The notes under the pieces are model-generated. The model was not told the DNA's origin, did no database searches, and saw nothing but the letters and a program-made list of their open reading frames with translations. Shown here one piece after another: positions 36,379 to 44,098 of a stretch of DNA of 64,000 nucleotides. Every line of letters begins with the position of its first letter. Within the stretch, counting starts at the first letter, position 1. The position numbers and the translations under genes were made by a program. Source of the DNA: Rubritalea tangerina (GTDB lineage: Bacteria; Verrucomicrobiota; Verrucomicrobiia; Verrucomicrobiales; Akkermansiaceae); NCBI RefSeq assembly GCF_042683245.1, contig NZ_JBHUJB010000054.1:1-64000 (forward strand), given 5' to 3'.

Positions 36379-37842
36379 TTAGATCTCAAGCTTTGCTTTG
36401 ACGTAGTCTGAGACCATTTTGGGGTTTGCTTTCCCTTTTGAGGCTTTCATCACTTGGCCTGTGAACCAGTTTGCGGCTTTGGCGTTACCACCTTTGATTT
36501 CGGCGACTTTTTCAGGGTTGGCATCGATGAGTCCATCGATGATAGATTCGACCTCTGAATTATCTGCTGGTTCGAAACCGAGTGCTTTAGCAACTTCAGC
36601 GGGTTGTTTCTCAGGAGCATCCCAGAGGACTGCGAAGACCTCCTTGGCTTGGTTGTTAGAGATTGTTCCAGCTTCGATCAATTCGACGAGGGCGTTGAGT
36701 GACTCTGGTTTGAGAGGGTTTTGGTCGATGGTGAGGAAGGTTTCGTTGAGTTTACCGAGGACGGTATTGATGATCCAGTTGGCAATTTTTTTACCGAATT
36801 TGGACCCTTGAGCAGCAGCTTCAAAATAGTCGGCGAGTGTGAGGTCGCTGGTGAGCACACCAGCATCGTATGGGGAGACGCCGTAGTCAGCGACGAAGCG
36901 GTCACGTTTATCATGTGGAAGCTCAGGGACGTGAGCTTTCATTTTCTCGACGAGATCGGAGGTGTTTACGGGCAGGAGGTCTGGCTCTGGGAAGTAGCGA
37001 TAGTCATGGGAGTCTTCTTTGATACGCATGACTGAGGTTTGGCCTGTGTTGGGGTCCCAGCGCAGGGTGGCTTGTTGTTGATCGATACCCATATCGAGTT
37101 CTTCGATTTGGCGGTCGATTTCGTAGTAGATTGCTGAGCGAACTGCGGAGATGGAGTTAAGGTTTTTGATTTCGAGTTTGGTCCCGAGTTTATCGGTGCC
37201 TTTTTTGCGCACGGAGATGTTTACATCGCAGCGCATTTGACCTTTTTCCATATCGGCGTCTGAGATTTTGCCGTATTGGAGGATTTGTTGGAGGGACTTG
37301 AGGTAGGCGTATGCTTCTTCAGCGCAATCGATATCTGGTTCGGTAACGATCTCCATGAGGGGGGTGCCGGCGCGGTTATAGTCGATGGTGGAGGAGTTGG
37401 AGAGGTGGGTGGACTTAGCGACATCCTCTTCGAGGTGGATGCGGTTCATTTGCACGACTTTGCCAGGGTTGGGGATATTTTTCTGAACATCCTTGTGGTA
37501 GGCGAGGTCGTAGAGGGGGACACCACCACCACCGCAGAGAGGGAGGTCGAACTGGGTAAGTTGGTAGTTTTTAGGCATGTCCGGGTAGAAATAGTTTTTA
37601 CGGTCCCACTTGGAAACTTCCGGGGTGGTGCAGTTCAGCAACATGCCTGCGAGAATCGTTTGTTCGATTGCGTGTTTATTGAGGACAGGGAGGGCGCCGG
37701 GGAGGCCGAGGCAGACTGGGCAAACATTGGTGTTAGGTTCGTGGCCATATCCAGCGCGGCAGGAACAGAACATTTTACTCTCGGAGTTGATTTGACAATG
37801 AACTTCGAGGCCGATGGTTGCGATGTAGTCTTCTCTTGGCAT
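36379..37842 (-). CDS. gatB: Asp-tRNA(Asn)/Glu-tRNA(Gln) amidotransferase subunit B
   Basis: A 487-residue GatB, kinase-like subunit of the GatCAB complex that amidates misacylated tRNA. It starts YIATIGLEVHCQ, followed by the conserved CPVCLGLPGALPVLN (about 38), NYFYPDMPKNYQLTQFD (about 84), DYNRAGTPLMEIVTEPD (about 150) and MRCDVNISVR (about 204), and ends with a helical YqeY-like tail (about 340-487). gatA and gatC are not in this window. Full length. Confidence 0.96.
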   Translation of the reverse strand: MPREDYIATIGLEVHCQINSESKMFCSCRAGYGHEPNTNVCPVCLGLPGALPVLNKHAIEQTILAGMLLNCTTPEVSKWDRKNYFYPDMPKNYQLTQFDLPLCGGGGVPLYDLAYHKDVQKNIPNPGKVVQMNRIHLEEDVAKSTHLSNSSTIDYNRAGTPLMEIVTEPDIDCAEEAYAYLKSLQQILQYGKISDADMEKGQMRCDVNISVRKKGTDKLGTKLEIKNLNSISAVRSAIYYEIDRQIEELDMGIDQQQATLRWDPNTGQTSVMRIKEDSHDYRYFPEPDLLPVNTSDLVEKMKAHVPELPHDKRDRFVADYGVSPYDAGVLTSDLTLADYFEAAAQGSKFGKKIANWIINTVLGKLNETFLTIDQNPLKPESLNALVELIEAGTISNNQAKEVFAVLWDAPEKQPAEVAKALGFEPADNSEVESIIDGLIDANPEKVAEIKGGNAKAANWFTGQVMKASKGKANPKMVSDYVKAKLEI

Positions 37843-37902
37843 GAGATTGAATGGTAAAAATTGGGCGGAGGTGAATATGACCTGTGCTTTGTTGGTGATG
37901 GT

Positions 37903-38709
37903 CTAGCGGAGCTTGAGCGCTTGTTCAATATCGATCTGAGCGATTGCGTGATTCATTTGTGGGTCCGCGAGCAGGGCGATGAAATCTGGATGGTTGAGGA
38001 TGCTGGCGGTATCGCCATTTTTGATACGTTCGATGATTTCGGGAGATTCGAGGAAGTTTTTGAGTTGTGGGTTTTCGAGGGTGGGAGCGATATCTGGGTG
38101 CTGGGTGAGGGCTGCAATTTTTTCAGGGGCGGCGGCTTGCATGATAGCGAGCTTGGCAAGGTTGTCAGAGCCTGAGTCACGCGCGTTGAAGAACTGTGCG
38201 AATTGTTTGGTTAGGGGAGCGTTGAGGAGGTCATGTTTGAGTTTTGCCAGTTCAGGAAAATCCTGTGGGGTGGATTGGCTGGCCATGGAGACCCAGTAGT
38301 CGATTTCAGCGCGTGTGCCTTTATCGACGAGTTTGTACATGGCGAGGAGGCAGATGGCAAAGCCCATGGCGAAGCCAGTGGTGATGCCGAGTAGGTTTGA
38401 GCGCTTTTTAGAATCATCTTCTTTAGCGAAGGGGTCACAGAAGAAGTCTGTAATGGCCTTAAGGGTAAGGAAGGTGATGATGGCGCATGCTAGGGCGCAG
38501 ACCCATTGGCTATAGTCTGGTAGGTCGGGCCATTTTTTGATGACGACAGGGAAGAGGAATTGGCTGCCGATCCAGCCGGCGGTGAGGGTTCCGACGAAAC
38601 AGAGAAAGCCGTAGAAGAGTCTGAGTGCCCCTTTGGCGAAACCCAGGGTGGCACATGCAATGATCACAATGATTGCCATGCCAGAGACTCCTATTTCCCC
38701 AAAATTCAT
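37903..38709 (-). CDS. CvpA-like membrane protein
   Basis: About 268 residues from ATG 38709; the open frame extends to 38976 but that part is low-complexity Pro/Ser/Lys and overlaps the next gene. Four membrane helices in the first 175 residues include GMAIIVIIACATLGFAKGALRLFYGF, which fits the GFxxG helix of CvpA/colicin V production proteins. The last 90 residues are soluble, with repeated short helices (TQHPDIAPTLENPQLKNFL; LNHPDFIALLADPQMN) that look like a repeated peptide. Function unknown. Confidence 0.65.
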   Translation of the reverse strand: MNFGEIGVSGMAIIVIIACATLGFAKGALRLFYGFLCFVGTLTAGWIGSQFLFPVVIKKWPDLPDYSQWVCALACAIITFLTLKAITDFFCDPFAKEDDSKKRSNLLGITTGFAMGFAICLLAMYKLVDKGTRAEIDYWVSMASQSTPQDFPELAKLKHDLLNAPLTKQFAQFFNARDSGSDNLAKLAIMQAAAPEKIAALTQHPDIAPTLENPQLKNFLESPEIIERIKNGDTASILNHPDFIALLADPQMNHAIAQIDIEQALKLR

Positions 38710-38788
38710 TAAGAAACATGAAATAGCATGCTCACTACTGCGTCGATGTAAAAGAATGGCGTGACGGGAGAAAAGTGGGGGAGAGGAT

Positions 38789-39688
38789 TCACCAGATCCA
38801 GGAGAAGCCGAGGGCGAGGGTGTCGCTATCGAAGCTTTTATCCGTTTGGGTCCGAGTCCCAATGTAGGCGATTTTGGCACCGAAATTACGGGTGAACGCA
38901 TAGCCGCCGGCGAGGGAGAAGGCGAGGTTTTCGGCGGAGTCATTTTTATTGATGCCGTTGACTTCGTTTTCGGCACCGATGCCGTAGCCTATGCTAGCGC
39001 TGGACCAAAATCCGGGTTGGAAGGTGTAGATGAGGTGGGACTGGAAGGCCCAGAGGGGGTCTTGTTGGCGGTGGGTGCCTTGCCAGAATTCGTTGTTATC
39101 TGAGAAGGCCCACATGGAAGCAGAGGTTTCGAAGGTCCATTTATCGCGTTGGTGGACGATGCCGATTTGTGGGCGGATGGTGAAGCGGTTACTGCCGATA
39201 TTGATGAGTTGGTTTTCTGAATAATCTCCAGTGGGGAGTTGGAGAATGAGGGCTGCACCTATGAGGGTTTCGGAGTTCTGGACGGACTTTCTGTATTGCG
39301 CAAACTCTTTGCCTTTGAGCGGTGGGGCTCCGTAGAGGATAGATGAGATTCGCAGTAGAGTGTCTGTAGGGCCACTGCGGTAGGCGCTGGCTTGTTCACC
39401 GCGTAGTAGGCCACGGTAGATGCCGTCTTGGTATCCTTGGCCGAGTTCGAAGCGTGAAGAGGTGCCGAGGAATTCGAAGGTTCTGATGTAGCGGAGTGCG
39501 AGAGTTTGGAGTTCGAGCTCGAGGTTTTCGACTTGGAGTACTGGGTCGAGAAAGATGTCAGCTTGGGTGTAGGCGTAGCCAAGGCCCATAAGGTTTTTAT
39601 CCGTTGGGAGATGGCTCCAACGGCGAGGAGTGAGTTCTTGGGCGCAAAGGGGGAGGGTGAAGAGTAGGATGGCAATCAGAATGCGCAT
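38789..39688 (-). CDS. Outer-membrane transporter-like beta-barrel protein (Phenol_MetA_deg type)
   Basis: A 299-residue protein with a signal peptide (about 1-16, ending LCA). Alternating-residue strands run throughout and the protein ends in an aromatic (FSWIW), as outer-membrane barrels do. The opening LMGLGYAYTQADIFLDPVL, later ALILQLPTGDY and a C-terminal run of strands match the family annotated as transporter/MetA-pathway phenol degradation (PF13557). The transported substrate is unknown. It is transcribed alone, 79 bases before the CvpA-like gene. Confidence 0.8.
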   Translation of the reverse strand: MRILIAILLFTLPLCAQELTPRRWSHLPTDKNLMGLGYAYTQADIFLDPVLQVENLELELQTLALRYIRTFEFLGTSSRFELGQGYQDGIYRGLLRGEQASAYRSGPTDTLLRISSILYGAPPLKGKEFAQYRKSVQNSETLIGAALILQLPTGDYSENQLINIGSNRFTIRPQIGIVHQRDKWTFETSASMWAFSDNNEFWQGTHRQQDPLWAFQSHLIYTFQPGFWSSASIGYGIGAENEVNGINKNDSAENLAFSLAGGYAFTRNFGAKIAYIGTRTQTDKSFDSDTLALGFSWIW

Positions 39689-39769
39689 GGATGAGCTTGG
39701 TTGATTGTTTTCGCTCAGAACTCTAATACCCCTTTGTCTAGCTGGGCCGATATAAGGTAGGGGAAGGGA

Positions 39770-39804
39770 CCCGCTAGGAGTAGTTATGTTGTCTGCCTAG
39801 CGGG
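39770..39804. terminator. Long inverted repeat after aroC
   Basis: CCCGCTAGG (39770-39778) pairs perfectly with CCTAGCGGG (39796-39804) around a 17-base loop, 14 bases beyond the aroC stop. It has no T tract on either strand, so it may be a Rho-assisted terminator or a stability hairpin. Confidence 0.5.
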
Positions 39805-39818
39805 CGGATAAGCTGGTG

Positions 39819-40907
39819 TTAGACCTTACCTGTTTGAGCGCGTTGGCGCAGGATGTGGTCAACGAGCGTGAGGTATGCCATAGCTTCGACCATGGGGACA
39901 GCGCGAGGGAGAACGCAGGCATCGTGGCGGCCGCGTCCTTTGAGTTCGGTGTCTTGGAGGTCATTGCTGACAGTAGGTTGTTCTGTCATAATGGTGGCAG
40001 TAGGTTTGAAGGCGACTCTGAAGATGATGTTTTCACCGTTAGAGATTCCACCTTGGACGCCACCTGAGTTGTTAGTTTTTGTACGAACTTTTCCCTCTTC
40101 CATGTAGAAGTGGTCGTTATGTTCTGCGCCGGTGAGTTGGGTGCCGGCAAAGCCTGAACCAATTTCAAATCCTTTGGTTGCAGGGATAGAGAGCATGGCT
40201 TTGGCAAGTTCTGCTTCGAGCTTGTCGAACACCGGGGCACCGAGGCCTGCTGGGCAGTTACGGATGACACATTCTACGACACCACCGACGGAATTTCCTT
40301 GGCCGCGGACTTCTTTGATGAGATCAATCATGGGGTCAACCATTTTGGGGTCGCCAGTACGGACAATGTTAGATTCTACATCATCGAACTGAATGGTATT
40401 CGGGTCGACGGAAGCTTCGAGGTGTTTGATAGATTTGACGTAAGCGACAACTTCGATACCTGGGCAGATGGAGTCGATGACTTTTTTGGCGACTGCGGCT
40501 GCTGCAACGCGGCCGATGGTTTCGCGAGCGGATGCGCGGCCACCACCATGCCAGGCGCGGATACCATATTTGGCATCGTAGGTATAGTCAGCGTGTGAGG
40601 GGCGGTATTTGTCCTTCATTTCGGTGTAAGAAGACGGGCGTTGGTCTTTATTACGCACGAGGATACCAATGGGTGAGCCGAGAGTTTTGCCTTCGAAGAC
40701 ACCTGAGAGAATTTCACAGACATCGCCTTCTTGACGTGGAGTGACGATGTCAGACTGGCCCGGACGGCGACGGTCGAGTTCCTTCTGGATCTCTTCTTGA
40801 GTGATTTCCAAGAGCGGTGGGCAGCCGTCGATGTTGACGCCAACGCCAACGCCGTGAGATTCACCCCATGTCGAAATTTTAAAGATTTGGCCAAGTGTGC
40901 TGGACAT
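39819..40907 (-). CDS. aroC: Chorismate synthase AroC
   Basis: A 362-residue FMN-dependent enzyme that converts EPSP to chorismate, the last shikimate-pathway step. Landmarks: TWGESHGVGVGVNIDG at the N terminus, DIVTPRQEGDVCEILSGVFEG (about 55), RPSHADYTYDAKYG (about 103), GGGRASARETIGRVAAGA-like (about 122, here RVAAAAV) and NNSGGVQGGISNGE (about 280). Full length, not operonic. It marks the conserved left boundary of the accessory island. Confidence 0.96.
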   Translation of the reverse strand: MSSTLGQIFKISTWGESHGVGVGVNIDGCPPLLEITQEEIQKELDRRRPGQSDIVTPRQEGDVCEILSGVFEGKTLGSPIGILVRNKDQRPSSYTEMKDKYRPSHADYTYDAKYGIRAWHGGGRASARETIGRVAAAAVAKKVIDSICPGIEVVAYVKSIKHLEASVDPNTIQFDDVESNIVRTGDPKMVDPMIDLIKEVRGQGNSVGGVVECVIRNCPAGLGAPVFDKLEAELAKAMLSIPATKGFEIGSGFAGTQLTGAEHNDHFYMEEGKVRTKTNNSGGVQGGISNGENIIFRVAFKPTATIMTEQPTVSNDLQDTELKGRGRHDACVLPRAVPMVEAMAYLTLVDHILRQRAQTGKV

Positions 40908-40992
40908 GGTGTTCTAGTAGATGCTCATGGGGCATAGGTCAATAGCCATTGGGTATGATGCATACCTATTCACGCAGTTAATACAAACTTGT

Positions 40993-41151
40993 CGATTGCC
41001 AGCTTAAGAAAAACGTGCGCTCAATACTTATAGGAATCAGCTAAACTATCTGTAATTTTCAAAAATGAGTTTTGAATATTCTAGGTGTGCACAAGTCTGT
41101 TTTGGGCGTACTGTAGCGCGCCTTTGATGAAGGGTTTCACGGGCGGGCAGC
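40993..41151 (-). repeat. Direct repeat A, copy 1 (partner 43709-43860)
   Basis: This block aligns along its length with 43709-43860, for example CGATTGCCAGCTTAAG against CGATTGCCAGCCTAAG, then CTCAATACTTATAGG against CTCAATGCTTATAGG, then GCGCCTTTGATGAA in both. It covers the 3' end of a STAS-like gene and the spacer behind it. By eye the match is about three bases in four. Confidence 0.8.
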
Positions 41152-41155
41152 ACTT
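41084..41155 (-). pseudogene. C-terminal remnant of a DUF4325 STAS-like gene
   Basis: The minus-strand frame reads VKPFIKGALQYAQNRLVHT and stops. The intact gene at 43790 ends VKSFIKGALQYAQSRLAQA, so this is the tail of a diverged second copy. The rest is missing and the frame upstream joins higA-like sequence at about 41157. Confidence 0.75.
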
Positions 41156-41157
41156 GG

Positions 41158-41242
41158 TATTGTTCTCTAGTCTCGATAATGTAAGGCTTCATTCGAGTTC
41201 GATGGTGGTGACGTCCATCTCATCGTACCTGTGTGTGTCCCC
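41158..41242 (-). pseudogene. higB C-terminal and higA N-terminal remnant, copy 1
   Basis: The minus strand encodes GDTHRYDEMDVTTIELE then TGA, the shape of the end of a HigB-type RNase toxin (THxEYDRIDAxTI). The higA-like start MKPYIIETREQY overlaps it by the ATGA typical of higBA. After about 12 codons the antitoxin frame runs into STAS-like sequence, so neither gene can work. Confidence 0.65.
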
Positions 41243-41293
41243 CCCGAATTCGAAACCCTAGGATCGATGGCTGACAAGTGGTCGGGATCGCCT

Positions 41294-41332
41294 TTACGAT
41301 TGAGGTGTTACGTTTTACGAAATACCAAGGGA
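41294..41332 (-). repeat. Island repeat motif, copy 1
   Basis: Contains GAGGTGTTACGTTTTACGAA followed by ATACCAAGGGA on the plus strand. The same core, GGTRTYACGTTTTACGRAA plus a CCTAGGG-like end, recurs at 43661-43696 and 49943-49977. It lies after the PIN gene and before a higBA remnant in minus-strand order. Confidence 0.7.
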
Positions 41333-41362
41333 GCTAGTACTTGAAGAATCCTGGTTCGATTA

Positions 41363-41953
41363 CTAGGAATCAATAATTTGGGGTGGCTGATCGAAGAGCT
41401 TTCGATATTCTTGTTTCCATGCTTTGTAGGGAGTGTCATTGTCATACTGCCATTGTTCAGTGACTTGGATGACTTTTTCCATTTCAATATGATCTTCATC
41501 CAGCATGAGCTTAAGTAGCGCGAGGCTGGAGAGGAAATCGACCTCGAACTCTTGAGCTACTTCAATCATATCTTGGTCATCAGTGACCACTTTGATTCCG
41601 AGAGCAAGAGCCGTAGCTAAGATCAGGACATCAACTGGACTAGCACCTTTACCGTACTTCGCATACTGCTCTTCCATAACATAGTCCCACATGTGGGCTC
41701 TGAAGTCTTCGATGTCTTGTTTATTTTGTCTGCTCAGTTGGACTGAGCGGATACGAGCTTCTTTGAATTTTTCCTCGGAGAACCATGTAAACTTTCCCTT
41801 GATTCTGCGGTTGCCTTTCAGTTCATCATTTAGGTCGGCGTGCGCGTAAATAGTGTACGCACAGCTTCCGAATGACTGACAAAGGAGTGGGTGAAGGTTC
41901 TGGGCAAGACGTAGATAGCTATTCGTATCGATCAGGATCTTTGTTTGCGCCAT
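41363..41953 (-). CDS. PIN-domain protein
   Basis: A 196-residue PIN-fold nuclease candidate. The N terminus ILIDTNSYLRLA supplies the first Asp (about 9). DLNDELKG provides a Glu (about 43), and SPVDVLILATALALGIKVVTDD (about 113-134) gives the later acids. A helical tail follows. PIN RNases are often toxins of type II toxin-antitoxin systems, but the partner here is unusual: the gene lies 18 bases after an XRE-ImmA/IrrE gene of nearly 400 residues and not after a small antitoxin. It is larger than typical VapC (about 130 residues), so it may be an effector controlled by that protease-regulator. Confidence 0.8.
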   Translation of the reverse strand: MAQTKILIDTNSYLRLAQNLHPLLCQSFGSCAYTIYAHADLNDELKGNRRIKGKFTWFSEEKFKEARIRSVQLSRQNKQDIEDFRAHMWDYVMEEQYAKYGKGASPVDVLILATALALGIKVVTDDQDMIEVAQEFEVDFLSSLALLKLMLDEDHIEMEKVIQVTEQWQYDNDTPYKAWKQEYRKLFDQPPQIIDS

Positions 41954-41971
41954 GACGAATTGGGGAGGGAA

Positions 41972-43117
41972 TTAGTGGCTGAGGGCTTCGTGGTATGCTT
42001 TTGCGTCTACTGGAGAAACGTTGAGTATATTACAAAGTGAGGTCAGGCTGGCTCCCGTATCATTTAGGTATTTTTGTAGGCCATCGAAGAAGTCTGAGCC
42101 AAAAGCGTTTTTCACGAGCTCGAAGTACGCTTCGGCTGTGGGTTGCTCGGTTTCTAGTAAGGCATGACTGAGGTTCTTGAAGCCCTGATTAAATCTTGAG
42201 ATACTAGCGTGTAGCTTCCCTTGCTCAATGGTTTTGAATGGTTGCCCATTGGCCTCAGCGTACTTCTCTAGCTCCTTGTAGACGGAAAGTGGGGAGATCA
42301 CGAACTCCCTAGCTTCTGCGACTAGTACCTTTAACCTAGCAGACTCTGTCTTAGCATCTCGATATCGAATGTAAGATCCTGCAGCTACGGTGGCAGGATA
42401 GAGCAATGCGCCAGCAAAGGTGTCGGCAAAGTCTTCTGCAAAATCCACGTCACCAGATTCGAGGAGTGAAATACTCATCACATGCCCGAGCTCGTGCGCC
42501 ATCCAGAATTTAAAATCGTGAATATTCGTATCTAGATTTAAGTAAACCCAGGTGGTTTGTGAGTCAGGAAGGTAGATGTGAAGCGCGTTCTCATGCTTTG
42601 ACTTTTCTCCCCAGAGTGTGGGAATGAGCTTTGCTTGGTATTTTGCAAATAAACCAATGAGTTGCTGGAAATCGACTGGAGCATCAGCCTTGATTTCTAG
42701 ATCGGTTCTGATCTGTGAGACCAAGCCTTGAATGTATTTGTAGTCAAGACTCGGAGATTTGAGTGCTGGGGCAGCTAGGTACGGATCAAAGTCGAAATAT
42801 TGGACCAGTGGTTGCAGAAACAGGCCCATGAGCTTGGCTCTCTCAATGTGTTTGTCAGTGGTTTTTGTGCTCGCACGCTTACGAAATGCAACCAAGGGCG
42901 CGTTTGGGTTTGGCGCTTGTAGATAAAGATCTTTGTGGCGTAGCCCCAGTAGCTTGCCTAGCTTCAACAACTCCGCAGGCCTCGGCGTGGTTTGTGCTTT
43001 AAACCACTTAGATACTGCAGCACGAGAAATATCGAGCTTCTCCGCAATCTGAGATTGGTTGAAGCCTGCATTTTTTGCAGCTTCTTTGATCGCTTCGATG
43101 TTGAGTTGCTTATTCAT
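41972..43117 (-). CDS. XRE-family regulator fused to ImmA/IrrE metallopeptidase
   Basis: About 381 residues from ATG 43117 (13 more if ATG 43156 is used). The N-terminal helix-turn-helix is AGFNQSQIAEKLDISRAAVSKW (about 15-38). A zinc-protease domain of the ImmA/IrrE family follows, with HELGHVMS (HExxH, about 205) and a further Glu/Asp stretch (DFAEDFADTFAGALL). Such proteins cleave repressors or antitoxins to switch on mobile-element or stress genes. It is 18 bases before the PIN gene on the same strand. Three TGTCAACT-type sites lie just upstream and are probable autoregulatory sites. Base composition is less G-skewed than in the core genome. Confidence 0.88.
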   Translation of the reverse strand: MNKQLNIEAIKEAAKNAGFNQSQIAEKLDISRAAVSKWFKAQTTPRPAELLKLGKLLGLRHKDLYLQAPNPNAPLVAFRKRASTKTTDKHIERAKLMGLFLQPLVQYFDFDPYLAAPALKSPSLDYKYIQGLVSQIRTDLEIKADAPVDFQQLIGLFAKYQAKLIPTLWGEKSKHENALHIYLPDSQTTWVYLNLDTNIHDFKFWMAHELGHVMSISLLESGDVDFAEDFADTFAGALLYPATVAAGSYIRYRDAKTESARLKVLVAEAREFVISPLSVYKELEKYAEANGQPFKTIEQGKLHASISRFNQGFKNLSHALLETEQPTAEAYFELVKNAFGSDFFDGLQKYLNDTGASLTSLCNILNVSPVDAKAYHEALSH

Positions 43118-43140
43118 AGACGTGGGGCTTGTGGAAAGTG

Positions 43141-43182
43141 TGTCAACTTTTGTCAACTAAAAGTAGCATGGGTGTCAACTTT
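43141..43182. promoter_or_regulatory. Three TGTCAACT repeats, probable operator/promoter of the XRE gene
   Basis: TGTCAACTTT (43141-43150), TGTCAACTAA (43151-43160) and TGTCAACTTT (43173-43182) lie 24-65 bases upstream of the start at 43117. The first two are exactly ten bases apart, about one helical turn. On the minus strand each site also spells TTGACA or TTGACAA, resembling a -35 element, so regulator binding there would compete with polymerase. Confidence 0.55.
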
Positions 43183-43219
43183 TGCAAATACCTGAATCTG
43201 CTGCAGAATCCACTCGTCT

Positions 43220-43537
43220 CTACTCCGCAAGATCTCTGAGTGAGGTGGGGAAATTTTTGTAGGTAGGTTTGGCTGGTTTGAGGTATTGGCTGCCTCTGTT
43301 TGGGAGGTGGTCTTTTTGCTTCAGTCCAGCTTGTTTCATTCTGAACTTGATCGCTGCGACCGGGCTAGGGAGATCTACTGGGTACACGATGTCCTCGTAT
43401 TGCTCGATCAGCGTGGCTAGGAGATTAAGTTCCATGCCGTCATCGCTGTCTGCAGCAGGGTCACCCTCCATGAGGGTGCCAATACGGTCAAGGGCTTGCT
43501 CGTATTGTTCTTCTGTTTTGATGATGCAAGGTTTCAT
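43220..43537 (-). pseudogene. HigA-like antitoxin with degenerate C terminus
   Basis: A 105-residue frame. Residues 1-75 follow the HigA (COG5499) pattern: MKPCIIKTEEQYEQALDRI, LNLLATLIEQYEDIVYPVDL, then PVAAIKFRMKQAGLKQKD. The family then has a helix-turn-helix (PFIGSxSKVSEVLNxKR), but here it reads HLPNRGSQYLKPAKPTYKN and ends. The DNA-binding half is thus altered or lost, probably by small indels or recombination. The start overlaps the stop of the higB remnant by one base (TAATG), showing the original toxin-antitoxin coupling. A shortened product could still be made. Confidence 0.6.
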
Positions 43538-43590
43538 TAGAGTTCAATGGGTGCGGCGTCTATCTTGTCGTATTCTTTGTGTGTGTCCTT
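43537..43590 (-). pseudogene. HigB toxin C-terminal remnant, copy 2
   Basis: Seventeen codons, KDTHKEYDKIDAAPIEL then TAA, match the end of HigB-type RNases. No toxin body remains upstream; 43591-43700 holds stops and the repeat motif. The TAATG junction with the antitoxin frame is intact. Confidence 0.65.
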
Positions 43591-43660
43591 GCAAATTGGG
43601 AGCCTTAGGGTTGCACAATTAAAAATACAGCGTGGCAAGACTTTGCCCAGATATAATTTG

Positions 43661-43696
43661 ACGACTTAGGTATCACGTTTTACGAAAAACCTAGGG
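43661..43696 (-). repeat. Island repeat motif, copy 2
   Basis: CTTAGGTATCACGTTTTACG followed by AAAAACCTAGGG on the plus strand. It lies between the STAS-like gene and the higBA remnant and is a close match to the copies at 41294 and 49943. Confidence 0.7.
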
Positions 43697-43708
43697 ATGT
43701 AAGCATGG

Positions 43709-43860
43709 CGATTGCCAGCCTAAGTAAAAAGTGTGCTCAATGCTTATAGGTATAGGCTAAGCAGCCTGTGACTTTCACTCAACTAGGTTTTAGGCTTGGG
43801 CGAGCCTGCTTTGAGCGTATTGCAGTGCGCCTTTGATGAATGACTTCACGAGTGGGCTGC
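43709..43860 (-). repeat. Direct repeat A, copy 2 (partner 40993-41151)
   Basis: The intact copy: it spans the last codons of the DUF4325 gene and the spacer behind it. The two copies are in the same orientation, 2.7 kb apart, and flank the XRE-PIN segment. Confidence 0.8.
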
Positions 43861-44092
43861 AATTAATAAAGCGCAATTTAGCGCGAAAATCCTCTGGGTG
43901 ACGTTCGACTATATTTCCAATGAATGCATTAGCAAAGGAATCAGTCATAGAACTCACACCTTCGAAATTGAGGATGATTTTCTCAGATTCTTTCCATAAG
44001 GGCTCGATTTTATCGATACGCAGTTGGTCGCCCATCGTGCCATTTGCAGCAAATGAACCCACTAATTCTCTGAGAGTAAGTTCGTGATTCAT
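43790..44092 (-). CDS. STAS-like (DUF4325) protein
   Basis: A 100-residue protein matching the STAS-like DUF4325 pattern: a strand IILNFEGVSSMTDSFANAFIG (about 38-58), then KLRFINCSPLVKSFIKGALQYA. In the fold, GVSSMTDSFANA corresponds to the loop that is phosphorylated in anti-sigma antagonists. It follows a HATPase protein by six bases, recalling kinase/antagonist pairs such as SpoIIAB/SpoIIAA, and DUF4325 genes are often next to such ATPases. It may therefore be the switch target of the upstream protein. Confidence 0.8.
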   Translation of the reverse strand: MNHELTLRELVGSFAANGTMGDQLRIDKIEPLWKESEKIILNFEGVSSMTDSFANAFIGNIVERHPEDFRAKLRFINCSPLVKSFIKGALQYAQSRLAQA

Positions 44093-44098
44093 AGATAT

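Larger units (their letters stand above)
40908..41362 (-). other. Degenerate tail of the accessory island (STAS-like and higBA remnants)
   Basis: This 455-base gap has no intact gene but is built from recognisable pieces, all reading on the minus strand. They are, in order, a copy of the repeat motif (41294-41332), the end of a higB-like toxin (41189-41242), the first codons of a higA-like antitoxin and the last codons of a DUF4325 STAS-like gene (41084-41155). The untranslated spacer that follows the intact STAS-like gene elsewhere is also copied (40993-41083). Confidence 0.7.

Noticed and set aside
38710..38976. N-terminal extension of the CvpA-like protein
   Set aside because: It is Pro/Ser/Lys-rich and lies over the 3' end of the barrel-protein gene; the membrane domain begins right after ATG 38709.
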